Shown here piece after piece: positions 15,923 through 23,581 of a stretch of 23,767 bases of DNA. A program made the translations under genes and the position numbers. Source of the stretch: UBA9715 sp964553375 (GTDB lineage Bacteria > Actinomycetota > Coriobacteriia > Coriobacteriales > Eggerthellaceae). Within the stretch, counting starts at the first letter, position 1, and every line of letters begins with the position of its first letter. The DNA lies in the NCBI GenBank assembly GCA_964553375.1, contig CAZKKN010000027.1:1-23767 (forward strand), read 5' to 3'. The notes under the pieces are model-generated. The model had not been told where the DNA came from and did not search any database. It worked only from the letters and a program-made list of their open reading frames with translations.

Positions 15923-17542
15923 CTATCCCTCCTTCGAATCGTCGGCGATGCCCCGCACCGGGATACCTGCGCGGAACAGGCCGTATTCCAGCGAATCCAC
16001 CAAGGCGTTCCACGACGCCTCGATGATGTTCTCCGACACACCCACCGTGCCCCAGACCCCCTGGCTGTCGCGAGTGGTGATGACCACGCGCGTGATGGCG
16101 TCGGTGCCTGTGCTTTCGTCGAGCAAGCGCACCTTGAAGTCGATGAGGTGCATGGCGGCCACTTCGGGGTAAGTGGGCATGAGGGCCAGCTTAAGGGCCG
16201 AAGAGAGGGCGCCCACCGGGCCTACGCCCTCACCGGTTGCAACCGAGCGCTCCTGGCCCACGTGGATCTTGATGGTGGCCTCGCTCTGGGCGTCTTTCGC
16301 CAGCGCGCCCGTGTCTTCGCGGTCGTCCACTATGACACGGAAGCTCTCCAGCGTGAAATGCGGCTGGAAGCGCCGCAGCTGCGACTCGATGAGCAGTGCC
16401 AAGGAGCCGTCGGCCACCTCGTAGGAATAGCCCAGCGCCTCCCGGGCTTTGATCTCGTTCAGCACCTGCTGGGCCACTTCGGGGCTTTCCCCCAGGTCAA
16501 TGCCCAGGTCTTCGGCTTTTGCTGCCAGGGACGCCTTGCCTGCAAGCTCGCTTACCAGCATGCGGGTGGTGTTGCCCACCAGCTCCGGATCCACGTGCTC
16601 ATAGGCCTCGGGGAAACGCACGATGGCGCTCGCATGAAGGCCGCCCTTGTGGGCGAAAGCCGAGGAGCCGGCATAGGGTGTATGGCTCCAAAGGGAGAAC
16701 GTGCACACCTCTGCCACGTAGTTGGCAACGCTGGTGAGCTGGCGCAGGTTCCGAGGCCCCACGCAGGTGCAGCCCATCTTCAGCTCCAAATCGGCGATGA
16801 TCGTGAGCAAATCGGCATTGCCCACCCGCTCGCCATAGCCGTTCACCGTACCCTGGACCTGCCGAACGCCCGCGCGCACGGCCGCAAGGCTGTTGGCCAC
16901 GGCGCAACCGGAATCGTTGTGGCAGTGGATGGCCAGAAGCTGATCGGGAAAGCGCGCCGCCACCTGGGAAACGCAGGCTTCTATCTGGAAGGGCAGCGCC
17001 CCGCCGTTGGTATCGCACAGGGCGATGGAATCCGCCCGGGCCTCCACGGCGGCCGCCAAGCACTCCAGAGCGTAGTCGGGATTGGCGCGGTAACCGTCGA
17101 AGAAATGCTCGGCGTCGAAGATGACCTCCAAGCCCTGGGCTTTGAGATAGGCCACGGACTGGCGGATCATCCGCAGGTTCTCCTCCAGGGTGGTCTGAAG
17201 CGCCCGCTGCACCTGGGCATCCCAGGTCTTGCCCACAATGGCAATCACCGGAGCACCGCTGGCCACCAGGTCCGCCAGACCCGGGTCGTCTTCGGGAGCC
17301 GTATCCTTGCGACACGTGGAACCGAAAGCCGCGAGCTTCGCGTGCTTCAGCGGATGCTCCCGCAGCTCCTTGAAAAAGGCGATGTCTTTGGGGTTGGAGG
17401 CGGGAAAGCCGCCTTCGATGCAATCGATGCCGAAGTCGTCCAGGCGCCGCGCGATGCGGAGCTTGTCTTCCAAGGAAAGCGAGATGCCTTCAGCCTGCTC
17501 CCCATCGCGCAGCGTGCAATCATAGGTGAGTATCTTGGTCAT
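15923..17542 (-). CDS. cimA: (R)-citramalate synthase
   Basis: The 539-residue member of the 2-isopropylmalate synthase superfamily has the CimA layout. The TIM-barrel catalytic domain starts MTKILTYDCTLRDGEQAEGI, with the conserved R-D-G-x-Q. It continues with FDAEHFFDGYRANPDYAL, the metal-binding LLAIHCHNDSGCAVANSL, TVNGYGERVGNADL and KGGLHASAI, and ends with a C-terminal regulatory domain (about 390-530). The motifs HFFDGY and GNADL separate CimA from LeuA. The enzyme condenses pyruvate and acetyl-CoA to citramalate, a threonine-independent entry to isoleucine. The ribosome site before ATG 17542 is weak. ilvE ends 55 bases upstream, so the two genes form a branched-chain amino acid unit. 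The C-terminal domain is normally the isoleucine feedback site. Confidence 0.93.
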   Translation of the reverse strand: MTKILTYDCTLRDGEQAEGISLSLEDKLRIARRLDDFGIDCIEGGFPASNPKDIAFFKELREHPLKHAKLAAFGSTCRKDTAPEDDPGLADLVASGAPVIAIVGKTWDAQVQRALQTTLEENLRMIRQSVAYLKAQGLEVIFDAEHFFDGYRANPDYALECLAAAVEARADSIALCDTNGGALPFQIEACVSQVAARFPDQLLAIHCHNDSGCAVANSLAAVRAGVRQVQGTVNGYGERVGNADLLTIIADLELKMGCTCVGPRNLRQLTSVANYVAEVCTFSLWSHTPYAGSSAFAHKGGLHASAIVRFPEAYEHVDPELVGNTTRMLVSELAGKASLAAKAEDLGIDLGESPEVAQQVLNEIKAREALGYSYEVADGSLALLIESQLRRFQPHFTLESFRVIVDDREDTGALAKDAQSEATIKIHVGQERSVATGEGVGPVGALSSALKLALMPTYPEVAAMHLIDFKVRLLDESTGTDAITRVVITTRDSQGVWGTVGVSENIIEASWNALVDSLEYGLFRAGIPVRGIADDSKEG

Positions 17543-17597
17543 GGTATATCAGCCAAGCCTAGGCGCGGCTCAAGTCCGCCAGGAGCGACCGCGGCCG

Positions 17598-18545
17598 TTA
17601 GAGCTCCGTCAGCCAGTCCTCGTAGGCCTCCACGTTGCCGTAGACGACGTCGAAGAAGCGCGTTTGCAGGGCCTTGGTGACCTCACCGGCGTGACCGGCG
17701 CCCACCGTGCGCTCGTCCACTTCGCTGACCGGCGTGAGCTCGGCAGCCGAGCCGGTCATGAACATCTCGTCTGCGATGTAGAGGTCGCTGCGGGTGAGGC
17801 TCTCCTCTATGGGGTAGACATCCAATTCCTCAGCCTCGAACATATCGGCGGCAATGGTGAGGATGGAGTCGCGGGTGATGCCCTCCAGCAGGCCGTCGGA
17901 AAGCGGCGGCGTGGAAAGCACGCCGTTGCGCACGATGAAGAGATTCTCGCCGGTGCCTTCGCACACATGACCCGCCTCGTTGAGCATGATGGCCTCATCG
18001 TAGCCGTGGGATTTCGCCTCCAGCTTCGCGAAGATGGAGTTCATATAGGAAGCGACGGATTTCACCGCAGGCGGGATGGCATTGATGGAGCGCTGGCGCC
18101 AGGAGGACACGCCCACCTTCACGCCTTTCTCCAGCGCCTCGGGGCCCAGATAGGCATCCCAGGGCCATGCAGCGATGATCACATCCACGGGTGCGCCGGT
18201 GGGGTCCACGCCCATGGAGCCGTATCCGCGGTAGACCAGCGGGCGGATGTAGCATTTGGTGAGGCCGTTTTTGCGGATGACCTCGCAGGTTGCCTCGCAG
18301 AGCTCGTCCACGGAATAAGGCAGGTCTATCAGCGCGATCTTGCAGCTGCGATGCAGGCGCTCCATGTGGTCGCGCAGGCGGAAGACGTAGCTTTTGCCCG
18401 TTTCCGGGTTCTCATAGCAGCGGATGCCCTCGAAGACACCCGAGCCGTAATGGAGCGTATGGGAGAGCACGTGGGTCGTCGCTTCGGCCCAGGGGATGAT
18501 CTTCCCGTTCTTCCAGATGTAATCGACTTCTTGCACGCCTGCCAT
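17598..18545 (-). CDS. ilvE: Branched-chain amino acid aminotransferase
   Basis: The 315-residue fold-type IV PLP enzyme transaminates the 2-keto acids of valine, leucine and isoleucine with glutamate. Visible motifs are the N-terminal HTLHYGSGVFEGIRCYE, YIRPLVYRGYGSMGV, the PLP lysine Lys162 in NAIPPAVKSVASYMNS, ECEGTGENLF-like text (VCEGTGENLFIV), GITRDSIL and DEMFMTGSAAELTPV. ATG 18545 gives the standard start (MAGVQEVDYIWKNGKIIPW); an AAGGG motif lies upstream at slightly long spacing. It is the first gene of ilvE-cimA-TrpR-like-nicotinamidase. It is preceded by a 551-base non-coding region with a candidate promoter and leader hairpin, so control of the operon probably lies there. No T-box signature was found in that leader. 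Confidence 0.94.
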   Translation of the reverse strand: MAGVQEVDYIWKNGKIIPWAEATTHVLSHTLHYGSGVFEGIRCYENPETGKSYVFRLRDHMERLHRSCKIALIDLPYSVDELCEATCEVIRKNGLTKCYIRPLVYRGYGSMGVDPTGAPVDVIIAAWPWDAYLGPEALEKGVKVGVSSWRQRSINAIPPAVKSVASYMNSIFAKLEAKSHGYDEAIMLNEAGHVCEGTGENLFIVRNGVLSTPPLSDGLLEGITRDSILTIAADMFEAEELDVYPIEESLTRSDLYIADEMFMTGSAAELTPVSEVDERTVGAGHAGEVTKALQTRFFDVVYGNVEAYEDWLTEL

Positions 18546-18601
18546 AGAGGGTCCCTTCTTTCCTGCTCTGTTGCGCGTGATCCGGTGCGCTTATCCCGTT
18601 G

Positions 18602-18638
18602 CGCCTGCGCCGCTCGCAGGCGATTGCGCACTATTGTA
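18602..18638 (-). promoter_or_regulatory. Candidate ilvE promoter (-10 TACAAT) followed by an 8-bp leader hairpin
   Basis: On the minus strand, TACAAT (18638-18633) lies about 90 bases before the ilvE ATG. Directly downstream is a perfect stem CGCCTGCG / CGCAGGCG (18622-18615 with 18609-18602) with a five-base loop, which would sit near the 5' end of the mRNA. No T-run follows the stem, so it is not a classical attenuator terminator. No convincing -35 element is seen. The role is inferred. Confidence 0.4.
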
Positions 18639-18703
18639 CTCCAACGTGCGCTAGCAGAAGGCAGAGCACCCTGGGATTGCAGCGTTTTCCGCTAACGGCA
18701 TGT

Positions 18704-18994
18704 TGGAAATCCTCTCATAAGAAGGGTTTTCCCAACAAATTCCAATCAAAACAGGGGGGAGTAGTTGGGTTAGGGACGCTTATGGGAGGTTTTATCCTCT
18801 TTGAGATAATATGAGTTATTCGCATCGAATTGCTGACCGGCGGTTTCGCAAACGATGCACGGTGCAGCGACGCGAAGTCCGCCCTAAACCCTCTCATAAC
18901 CATGATTAACTCAACCACTCCCCCCTGTTTTGATTGTTTTTTGGCGGGAAACCTCCTATAAGCGCCCGTAGCCCAACTCCCCTGCTTTAGTTGC
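18704..18994. repeat. Cluster of four copies of an unassigned ~40-57 bp intergenic repeat
   Basis: Four related copies share a core of the form TTATRRGAGGNTT. Cores are at 18707-18721 (minus), 18779-18793 (plus), 18886-18900 (minus) and 18948-18962 (minus). Preceding each core is a GTTGGG/GTTGAG-type segment, and three copies also begin with a G-run block (AGGGGGGAGT or AGGGGAGT). Copy order along the plus strand is minus, plus, minus, minus. The block lies between the surface-protein operon and ilvE; the AT content in its middle (about 18790-18830) is higher than in the surroundings. The rest of the 551-base gap (18995-19096) shows nothing I can name. It could be an operator array, a mobile-element remnant or a REP-like family. 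Confidence 0.75.
18743..18936. repeat. 30-bp near-perfect inverted repeat around a 134-bp centre
   Basis: Arm 18743-18772 (starting CAATCAAAACAGGGGGGAGT) is the reverse complement of arm 18907-18936 at 28 of 30 positions. The arms are the conserved leading parts of two copies in the repeat cluster. A transcript across it could form a long stem with an internal loop of 134 bases. The centre contains no reading frame of note. Confidence 0.88.
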
Positions 18995-19096
18995 CGCACA
19001 GCAGGCATCTCAAGAAAGGAATGGGGCATGAAGACACCGAACATGAATGGAGCATGATGATGAATGGGACGCCGAGCAGCGAAGCGAGACCGAAGC

Positions 19097-21970
19097 TTAA
19101 AGCTGGCGGCGGAAGGCGACGAGCTTCTCCAAAGCGCCGGCGAAAAGGAAGCCCAGGGTGCTCGGCAGCACGTAGGGGGCAAGCGGGTTGCTCTCGAGCA
19201 CGCGGCGCACATCGTCACTTGTGGGATTGATGGACTTCAGCTTGGTCCAGCGGGCACCGGGGGTGGTGGCAGCCATCTGCTCCTCGAGGGCCTCGTTTTG
19301 CTCGGCAACCTGCTGGGTCACATCGTCACTCAAGTAGATGTCCACCGACGCTGCAGGCGCCGCAGCCGAACCGTTGGGGTCGAGCGCCTCCATGGGCTCG
19401 TCCACTCCTTCGATCACGAAGGAGTCGATGGGGCGCACCACCTGGTTGCCGATGCCACCGCTGGAGCCACCGCCCGACGGCTTGTCATTGCCGCCAATGG
19501 GCAGGTCATCGCCGTCCACGCGGCCGTTGTCGTCATCGCCGCCGGTGTCGGTATCGGCATCGCCCACATGCACCGTGAGCGGCTGGGCGTTGGAAACGCG
19601 TACCACGTCATCGGGGGTGATGGCGCGCACGCGGATATATATGAGGTTGGGAGTGGAACCTTCCCCGTCGCCGCCGGAGCCACCGGAATCACCGGAGCCG
19701 CCCGAACCGCCCGAACCGCCGTTATTCACGGGTTCGGTCTTCACCTTCAGCGTGGATTTATGCTCATTCTCGATCACCGTCCAGGAGCCGCCGCCGTCTT
19801 CGGAGTACTCCCAGATGTAGTCCAGTTCGGCCACGTTGTTGTAACCGTAGATGCTCGAGCGGAAGATGGCGACCTCACCTGCGCGGGGCGGGTTGTAGGA
19901 GAGCACCACGGAGAAGTCATCACCGATGCGCAGCTCCACCGGCTCCGACGTTGCCGTGAGGTGCTCGTCGGAAGCGCCGCTGCCGAATGACGCCTTGTTG
20001 TCGATGGTCACCCGGTAAAACGTGCCCACCGTTTCGTGGCTCGTGAGCACGCGCAGGGTCTGGCCAATGGCGTTCTTGATCTTCTGCCAGGTGGCGCCGC
20101 CGTCGGTGGATTTCTCCCACTGGCAATCCCAGCTGCCGTTGATGTTGTGATTGGGCGACGCGACGAATTCGGCCTCCACGCCCAGCGGCACCGGCACGTA
20201 ACTCACGCCCACCTGCAGCTCATCGGTTTGGGAGGTCTTCATATTCACTTGGATGGTGTTGATCCAGCGCAGGGCGTTGGCATCCACGTTGGAGGCGTTG
20301 GAGTTGAAGAGGAGGCGGAAGCGCGTGTTGTCCACCAGCTCGGGCTCGCTTGGGGTGGAGGCAGAACCCGAAGAACCGCCTTCGCCGGCGGGATCGGAGG
20401 CCTCACCGGAAGCGGAGCCTTCGGAACCGGACCCTTCGCCCGCACCGGAACCGCCCTCGCTTTCACCTTCGCCCGGCTCATCCCCGGGGACGATGAGCGC
20501 CGACTTCACAGCAAGCATAGCCGAGACGCCTTGCAGCATCTCCCAATCCAGCTTGGTGTGGATGCCGCGGTAGTCTATGAGGTCGATGGAGTCGATCGGC
20601 GCTTCGGAGAGCTCCACACCGGCCTCGGTGAAGGCGTGCTCCAAAAGCTTGAGGAAGCTGAAGCCGTAGCCGGTTATGTCCAGCCCCTCGCCGTTGCTGC
20701 GCATGGTGAAATCCTGCGTTGAGAAATCCAGCGTGCCGGCAGCGCCCAGGGCCTCCAGCTCGCTTAGGCTGTAGGCGCGCCGAAGGATGCCGTCGTCGGC
20801 TGCGGGCTCGTCGCCCGTCGCGCCGGAGTCGTCCGGTGTGGTGGCGCCTGAGGAATCGGAGCCGGAAGCGCCCGTGCCTGCGCCGCCCGCGTCGCCTGCG
20901 CCCGCACCCGCATCTTCGCCGTTGCCTTCCCCGTCACCGGAATCGGCATCGTCTGAGGCGGGCTTTATGGAGCCGTTACTCACAATGGTCAGCGTATCCT
21001 GAGGATGCGAGGGCCCCTGGGGGTCTTCGGTTTCCTCCTCGGGGTTGCCCACGATCACGGAGATCTCGTCTGCCATAGTCTCAGACGTGGAGATGACCTG
21101 CGCCTCGCACAGCACGCGGCAGGTCCCTTCCCGCAAAACCGTGAGCAGACCCGTTTCCTCGTCAACCGAAACCGCATCGCCGTCGAGCACCGTCCATTTC
21201 AGGTTCCCCAAAGCGCCGCCGCTGAACTCGCCCAGCAGCCCGTCGTTTCGGCTGTCGTAAACGTCGCCGGCTTCCACATTCTGCATAGCCACCTTGGCCT
21301 GGAGTTGCAGCGTTTTACCGATGTCATCCTTGGCGAACACGAGGCCCGTTTCGGTGACGTGGTCGGGCTTTGCGTCGAAGAGGATCTCCACGGATTTCAG
21401 TTCGGGGTTGACCACCGGCTCCGGCGGTTGCTCCACGTCGGCCACCGCATCCACGGCAAAGGAGACCGTGAGGCCCCGGGCGCGGCACGTCACCGTGGCC
21501 GGACCGCCTTCGTTCACGCTGAGGGAGAGCACCTTGGAGGGCCCCACGGAGAAATTCACCGCCTCGCCACCGGAGGCAAGCTCCCAGTCGGCGAAAACGG
21601 CGCTTTCCACATGGGTCACGCCGCCGCGCTCATCGGCCTGGAGGTATACGTTGTCCCACACCGGCACCGCCACGAAATCGCGCATGCCCGCGCTCTCCTT
21701 CAAAGTGAGGGGCGGCGCGGCGGCCTCGGTCACAGCCGAGGCGCCGGGCACGGGAAACCACAGGTGCTCCTTTTCGTCCCATTGATAGATCACCAGGTCA
21801 GTGAGGGGGGCATCGGGGTCGGTGGTGGACCCGTTGTTGGGCGTCACCGTGTCCGCCGGGTAGGCGAAGGCGTTTTCCAGATGGAAGCTCAGCCCGAAGA
21901 CCAGGGCGAATACCAAGATCAGGCGGATGGCCTTGTCTACGAACGCGCGGGTTTCAGCATTCTGACCCAT
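19097..21970 (-). CDS. Large surface protein: Ig-like domains, SUOX-type-like domain, C-terminal hydrophobic segment
   Basis: The 957-residue protein has an N-terminal signal or signal anchor (about 14-36) and a mostly beta region (58-308) ending in a Big2-like Ig domain (about 190-308). A Gly/Asp/Ser linker (309-398) follows. A domain starting YSLSELEALG (400-577) resembles the extracellular oxidoreductase molybdopterin-binding (SUOX-type) domains of Firmicutes surface proteins and ends TRFRLLFNSNASNVDANALR before WINTIQV; it is split by a G/S/E-rich insert (497-543). Two Ig-like domains with the pattern W-x-x-S-x-D-G-G-x-x-W follow (about 585-683, 684-803), then another linker and a C-terminal hydrophobic segment (about 929-948) with a basic end. 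The start ATG 21970 follows GGAGGCGAG, three bases after the DUF2149 gene. It is the last gene of the ExbB-like/DUF2149 operon. Function is unknown; any redox or metal role is inference. Confidence 0.8.
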   Translation of the reverse strand: MGQNAETRAFVDKAIRLILVFALVFGLSFHLENAFAYPADTVTPNNGSTTDPDAPLTDLVIYQWDEKEHLWFPVPGASAVTEAAAPPLTLKESAGMRDFVAVPVWDNVYLQADERGGVTHVESAVFADWELASGGEAVNFSVGPSKVLSLSVNEGGPATVTCRARGLTVSFAVDAVADVEQPPEPVVNPELKSVEILFDAKPDHVTETGLVFAKDDIGKTLQLQAKVAMQNVEAGDVYDSRNDGLLGEFSGGALGNLKWTVLDGDAVSVDEETGLLTVLREGTCRVLCEAQVISTSETMADEISVIVGNPEEETEDPQGPSHPQDTLTIVSNGSIKPASDDADSGDGEGNGEDAGAGAGDAGGAGTGASGSDSSGATTPDDSGATGDEPAADDGILRRAYSLSELEALGAAGTLDFSTQDFTMRSNGEGLDITGYGFSFLKLLEHAFTEAGVELSEAPIDSIDLIDYRGIHTKLDWEMLQGVSAMLAVKSALIVPGDEPGEGESEGGSGAGEGSGSEGSASGEASDPAGEGGSSGSASTPSEPELVDNTRFRLLFNSNASNVDANALRWINTIQVNMKTSQTDELQVGVSYVPVPLGVEAEFVASPNHNINGSWDCQWEKSTDGGATWQKIKNAIGQTLRVLTSHETVGTFYRVTIDNKASFGSGASDEHLTATSEPVELRIGDDFSVVLSYNPPRAGEVAIFRSSIYGYNNVAELDYIWEYSEDGGGSWTVIENEHKSTLKVKTEPVNNGGSGGSGGSGDSGGSGGDGEGSTPNLIYIRVRAITPDDVVRVSNAQPLTVHVGDADTDTGGDDDNGRVDGDDLPIGGNDKPSGGGSSGGIGNQVVRPIDSFVIEGVDEPMEALDPNGSAAAPAASVDIYLSDDVTQQVAEQNEALEEQMAATTPGARWTKLKSINPTSDDVRRVLESNPLAPYVLPSTLGFLFAGALEKLVAFRRQL

Positions 21971-21973
21971 GGG

Positions 21974-22417
21974 TTACTCGCCTCCGGTTTCGCCGCCATC
22001 TCCCGGATTCCCCGTTGCATCCCCTTCGCCTGCGGCTGCGCCTTCGCCCGCGGCAGCATCTTCGCCCGCGGCGCCGCCTTCCCCGTTGCCGCCAGTAGGC
22101 GCTTGGCCTTCCTCCACCAGGTAGTACTTGCCCGTAACCGGGTCTTGGTAAACGGTGCCCATCTCCACGAAGGAGTTGCCCTCGCCGTAGAGCTGCTCGT
22201 TCATGGACGTGACGTCTTCTTGGGCGAGCTCTTCGTCCATGTCAACCTGGGTGAACTGCGCCAGGTCCACGTTCCACGCCATGACCAGGGCAACCATGAG
22301 GCCGCACGCGAACACCAACATGATGTCGCCCACGCTGCTCATGGAGGTCATGGGATCCACGTCGTCTTTGCGGCGGGGTTTGAGGAACGAACCGTTTGAG
22401 GAATAATAGCCTGCCAT
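21974..22417 (-). CDS. DUF2149 / ExbD-like small membrane protein
   Basis: The 147-residue protein has a short cytoplasmic N-terminus, DVDPMTSMSSVGDIMLVFACG and one membrane helix (about 31-49). Asp31 stands at the start of the helix, the position of the proton-carrying Asp in ExbD/MotB-type stators. The extracytoplasmic part carries MGTVYQDPVTGKYYLVEEG, the usual C-terminal motif of DUF2149, and a Gly/Glu/Ala-rich tail of about 40 residues. It is preceded by the ExbB-like gene (nine-base gap) and followed by the large surface protein (three-base gap). ATG 22417 has AAGGA seven bases upstream. By analogy with ExbB/ExbD it would form a proton-driven complex with the upstream protein; ion coupling has not been shown for this family as far as I know. 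Confidence 0.82.
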   Translation of the reverse strand: MAGYYSSNGSFLKPRRKDDVDPMTSMSSVGDIMLVFACGLMVALVMAWNVDLAQFTQVDMDEELAQEDVTSMNEQLYGEGNSFVEMGTVYQDPVTGKYYLVEEGQAPTGGNGEGGAAGEDAAAGEGAAAGEGDATGNPGDGGETGGE

Positions 22418-22426
22418 AGCGCTTCC

Positions 22427-23425
22427 TTAAGACAGGTATTCGTCGTCGAAGGGCTCACCTTGTGGGTAGCCCCCCGCAGGATTCTGCGGCTGACCCTGAG
22501 GCGGCTGGACGCCCGGTTGGGCTGCGTAGCCGTCTGCATAACCATAATTGGGATTCACGGGCATACCGGCACCGGTATAGGCTTCGGCTTCCTGACCGAC
22601 CACCGTTGCCACCGGCATGGCCGTGGGTAGCGGAGGCTCGGGCATCACCGTGAGCGGCGGCACCATGGCGGGGGCGGGCATGAAGATGGGGGTTTCGCGC
22701 ATCGGCTGCTCGCGATAACCCAGGCCGCCTCCTCCTTCGGCACCGTAAGCGCGTCGGTCTGCGCCTGCGGCACCACCCGTTCGCGCGGCTTCGGGCTGGC
22801 GGATGTCTTGGATCTTCTGCACCATGGTGGCCATAGCGCTATCCAGCGCCGAGAGGTAATTGGCGTACCAACTTGCGCGGATCTTGCCGATGACCAGGCA
22901 AACCGCCGCAACCACCAGGCCGGCAACCGTGGTGTCGAACGCCACGAGCAACGACGCGGAAAGCTGAGCGGTATCGGCGTTGCCCAGGGCCTGGATTCCC
23001 GGACCCAACGGGATGAGCGTGCCTACCAGGCCCAGCATGGGGGCCACCCGCGCTGCCATATTGTTACGGTCGACGATGCGGTCGTAATGGGCTTCTTCCT
23101 GGTTCATAAGGCGCCTCACCAGGGCGATTAGAGCGTCGCCCGGTAAGTCGCGGTATTCGTAAACGGTGTTGAGAGCCTCCTTTTGGCGGCGCAGCAAGCC
23201 CGACTCGGCGATGACCGATGGGATGAGCGTTTCGGAGGCATTGGAGAGCGACGAGAGGAATTGCGGCATGACCACCTTATAGTGGCGCCGCTCGGTGATA
23301 AGCTCCACCAAAATGCTGCCGATGCTGAACACCGCGTAGGCGATGAGGATGAGCAACAGGATGATATCAGGCGTAAGGAGAGCCTGGGATATAACGTGAA
23401 GAATGTCGCTTAAGGACGTCTGCAC
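22427..23425 (-). CDS. MotA/TolQ/ExbB proton-channel family protein
   Basis: The 332-residue protein has a first membrane helix (about 19-43), a cytoplasmic segment of about 80 residues and the MotA/TolQ/ExbB core: MAARVAPMLGLVGTLIPLGP (about 123-142), then SASLLVAFDTTVAGLVVAAV (156-175) and CLVIGKIR. The core thus has two more helices, with the conserved Thr/Ser and Pro positions. The tail (about 211-332) is Pro/Gly/Tyr-rich and probably disordered, unusual for ExbB and possibly a docking region. GTG 23425 follows AAAGG by seven bases. It is the first gene of the operon with DUF2149 and the 957-residue surface protein. In such pairs the ExbB-like protein forms the channel around the ExbD-like helix and powers work outside the membrane. 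Confidence 0.87.
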   Translation of the reverse strand: MQTSLSDILHVISQALLTPDIILLLILIAYAVFSIGSILVELITERRHYKVVMPQFLSSLSNASETLIPSVIAESGLLRRQKEALNTVYEYRDLPGDALIALVRRLMNQEEAHYDRIVDRNNMAARVAPMLGLVGTLIPLGPGIQALGNADTAQLSASLLVAFDTTVAGLVVAAVCLVIGKIRASWYANYLSALDSAMATMVQKIQDIRQPEAARTGGAAGADRRAYGAEGGGGLGYREQPMRETPIFMPAPAMVPPLTVMPEPPLPTAMPVATVVGQEAEAYTGAGMPVNPNYGYADGYAAQPGVQPPQGQPQNPAGGYPQGEPFDDEYLS

Positions 23426-23449
23426 AAGGTGGCCTTTCGTTTGCTAGTT

Positions 23450-23491
23450 CGTTGCTTGCGGTCCGTCGTTGGCGGTTCGTCGTTGGCGGTC
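23450..23491. repeat. Three tandem 14-bp units
   Basis: CGTCGTTGGCGGTT (23464-23477) and CGTCGTTGGCGGTC (23478-23491) are near identical, and 23450-23463 (CGTTGCTTGCGGTC) is a degenerate third unit (11 of 14). The array begins 25 bases upstream of the ExbB-like start codon and would lie in or near its leader. Confidence 0.75.
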
Positions 23492-23503
23492 CATTAGCTG
23501 ATA

Positions 23504-23581
23504 GCCCATCGGCCGGTGCTTTCCGACAGCCCAGGTTGATGGCCCAGATACTCGCCGGTGGCCCATAGGATCACAGCCCAT
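23504..23581. promoter_or_regulatory. Five GCCCAT/GCCCAG hexamers upstream of the ExbB-like operon
   Basis: GCCCAK occurs at 23504, 23529, 23542, 23561 and 23576, all in the same orientation with spacings of 25, 13, 19 and 15 bases. It could be a set of regulator half-sites, or chance in GC-rich DNA. Confidence 0.3.

Noticed and set aside
16148..17680. 510-residue plus-strand reading frame opposite cimA
   Set aside because: Antisense shadow of a well-conserved gene; no domain is recognisable.
18546..18715. T-box or leucine-type attenuator in the ilvE leader
   Set aside because: No AGGGTGGNACCGCG-like sequence, no leader peptide rich in branched-chain codons and no T-run after the hairpin.
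19097..19180. LPSTL near the C-terminus of the surface protein as a sortase signal
   Set aside because: The fifth residue is Leu, not Gly, and the motif lies inside the hydrophobic segment, with a Glu-Lys pair in the short stretch that follows. A plain membrane anchor is more likely.
18715..19218. 167-residue minus-strand reading frame across the repeat cluster
   Set aside because: Its first part is another frame of the surface-protein gene and the rest translates repeats; there is no ribosome site.
21005..22399. 464-residue plus-strand reading frame opposite the surface operon
   Set aside because: It spans two minus-strand genes with clear ribosome sites and domains, and shows only the His/Arg-rich shadow composition.
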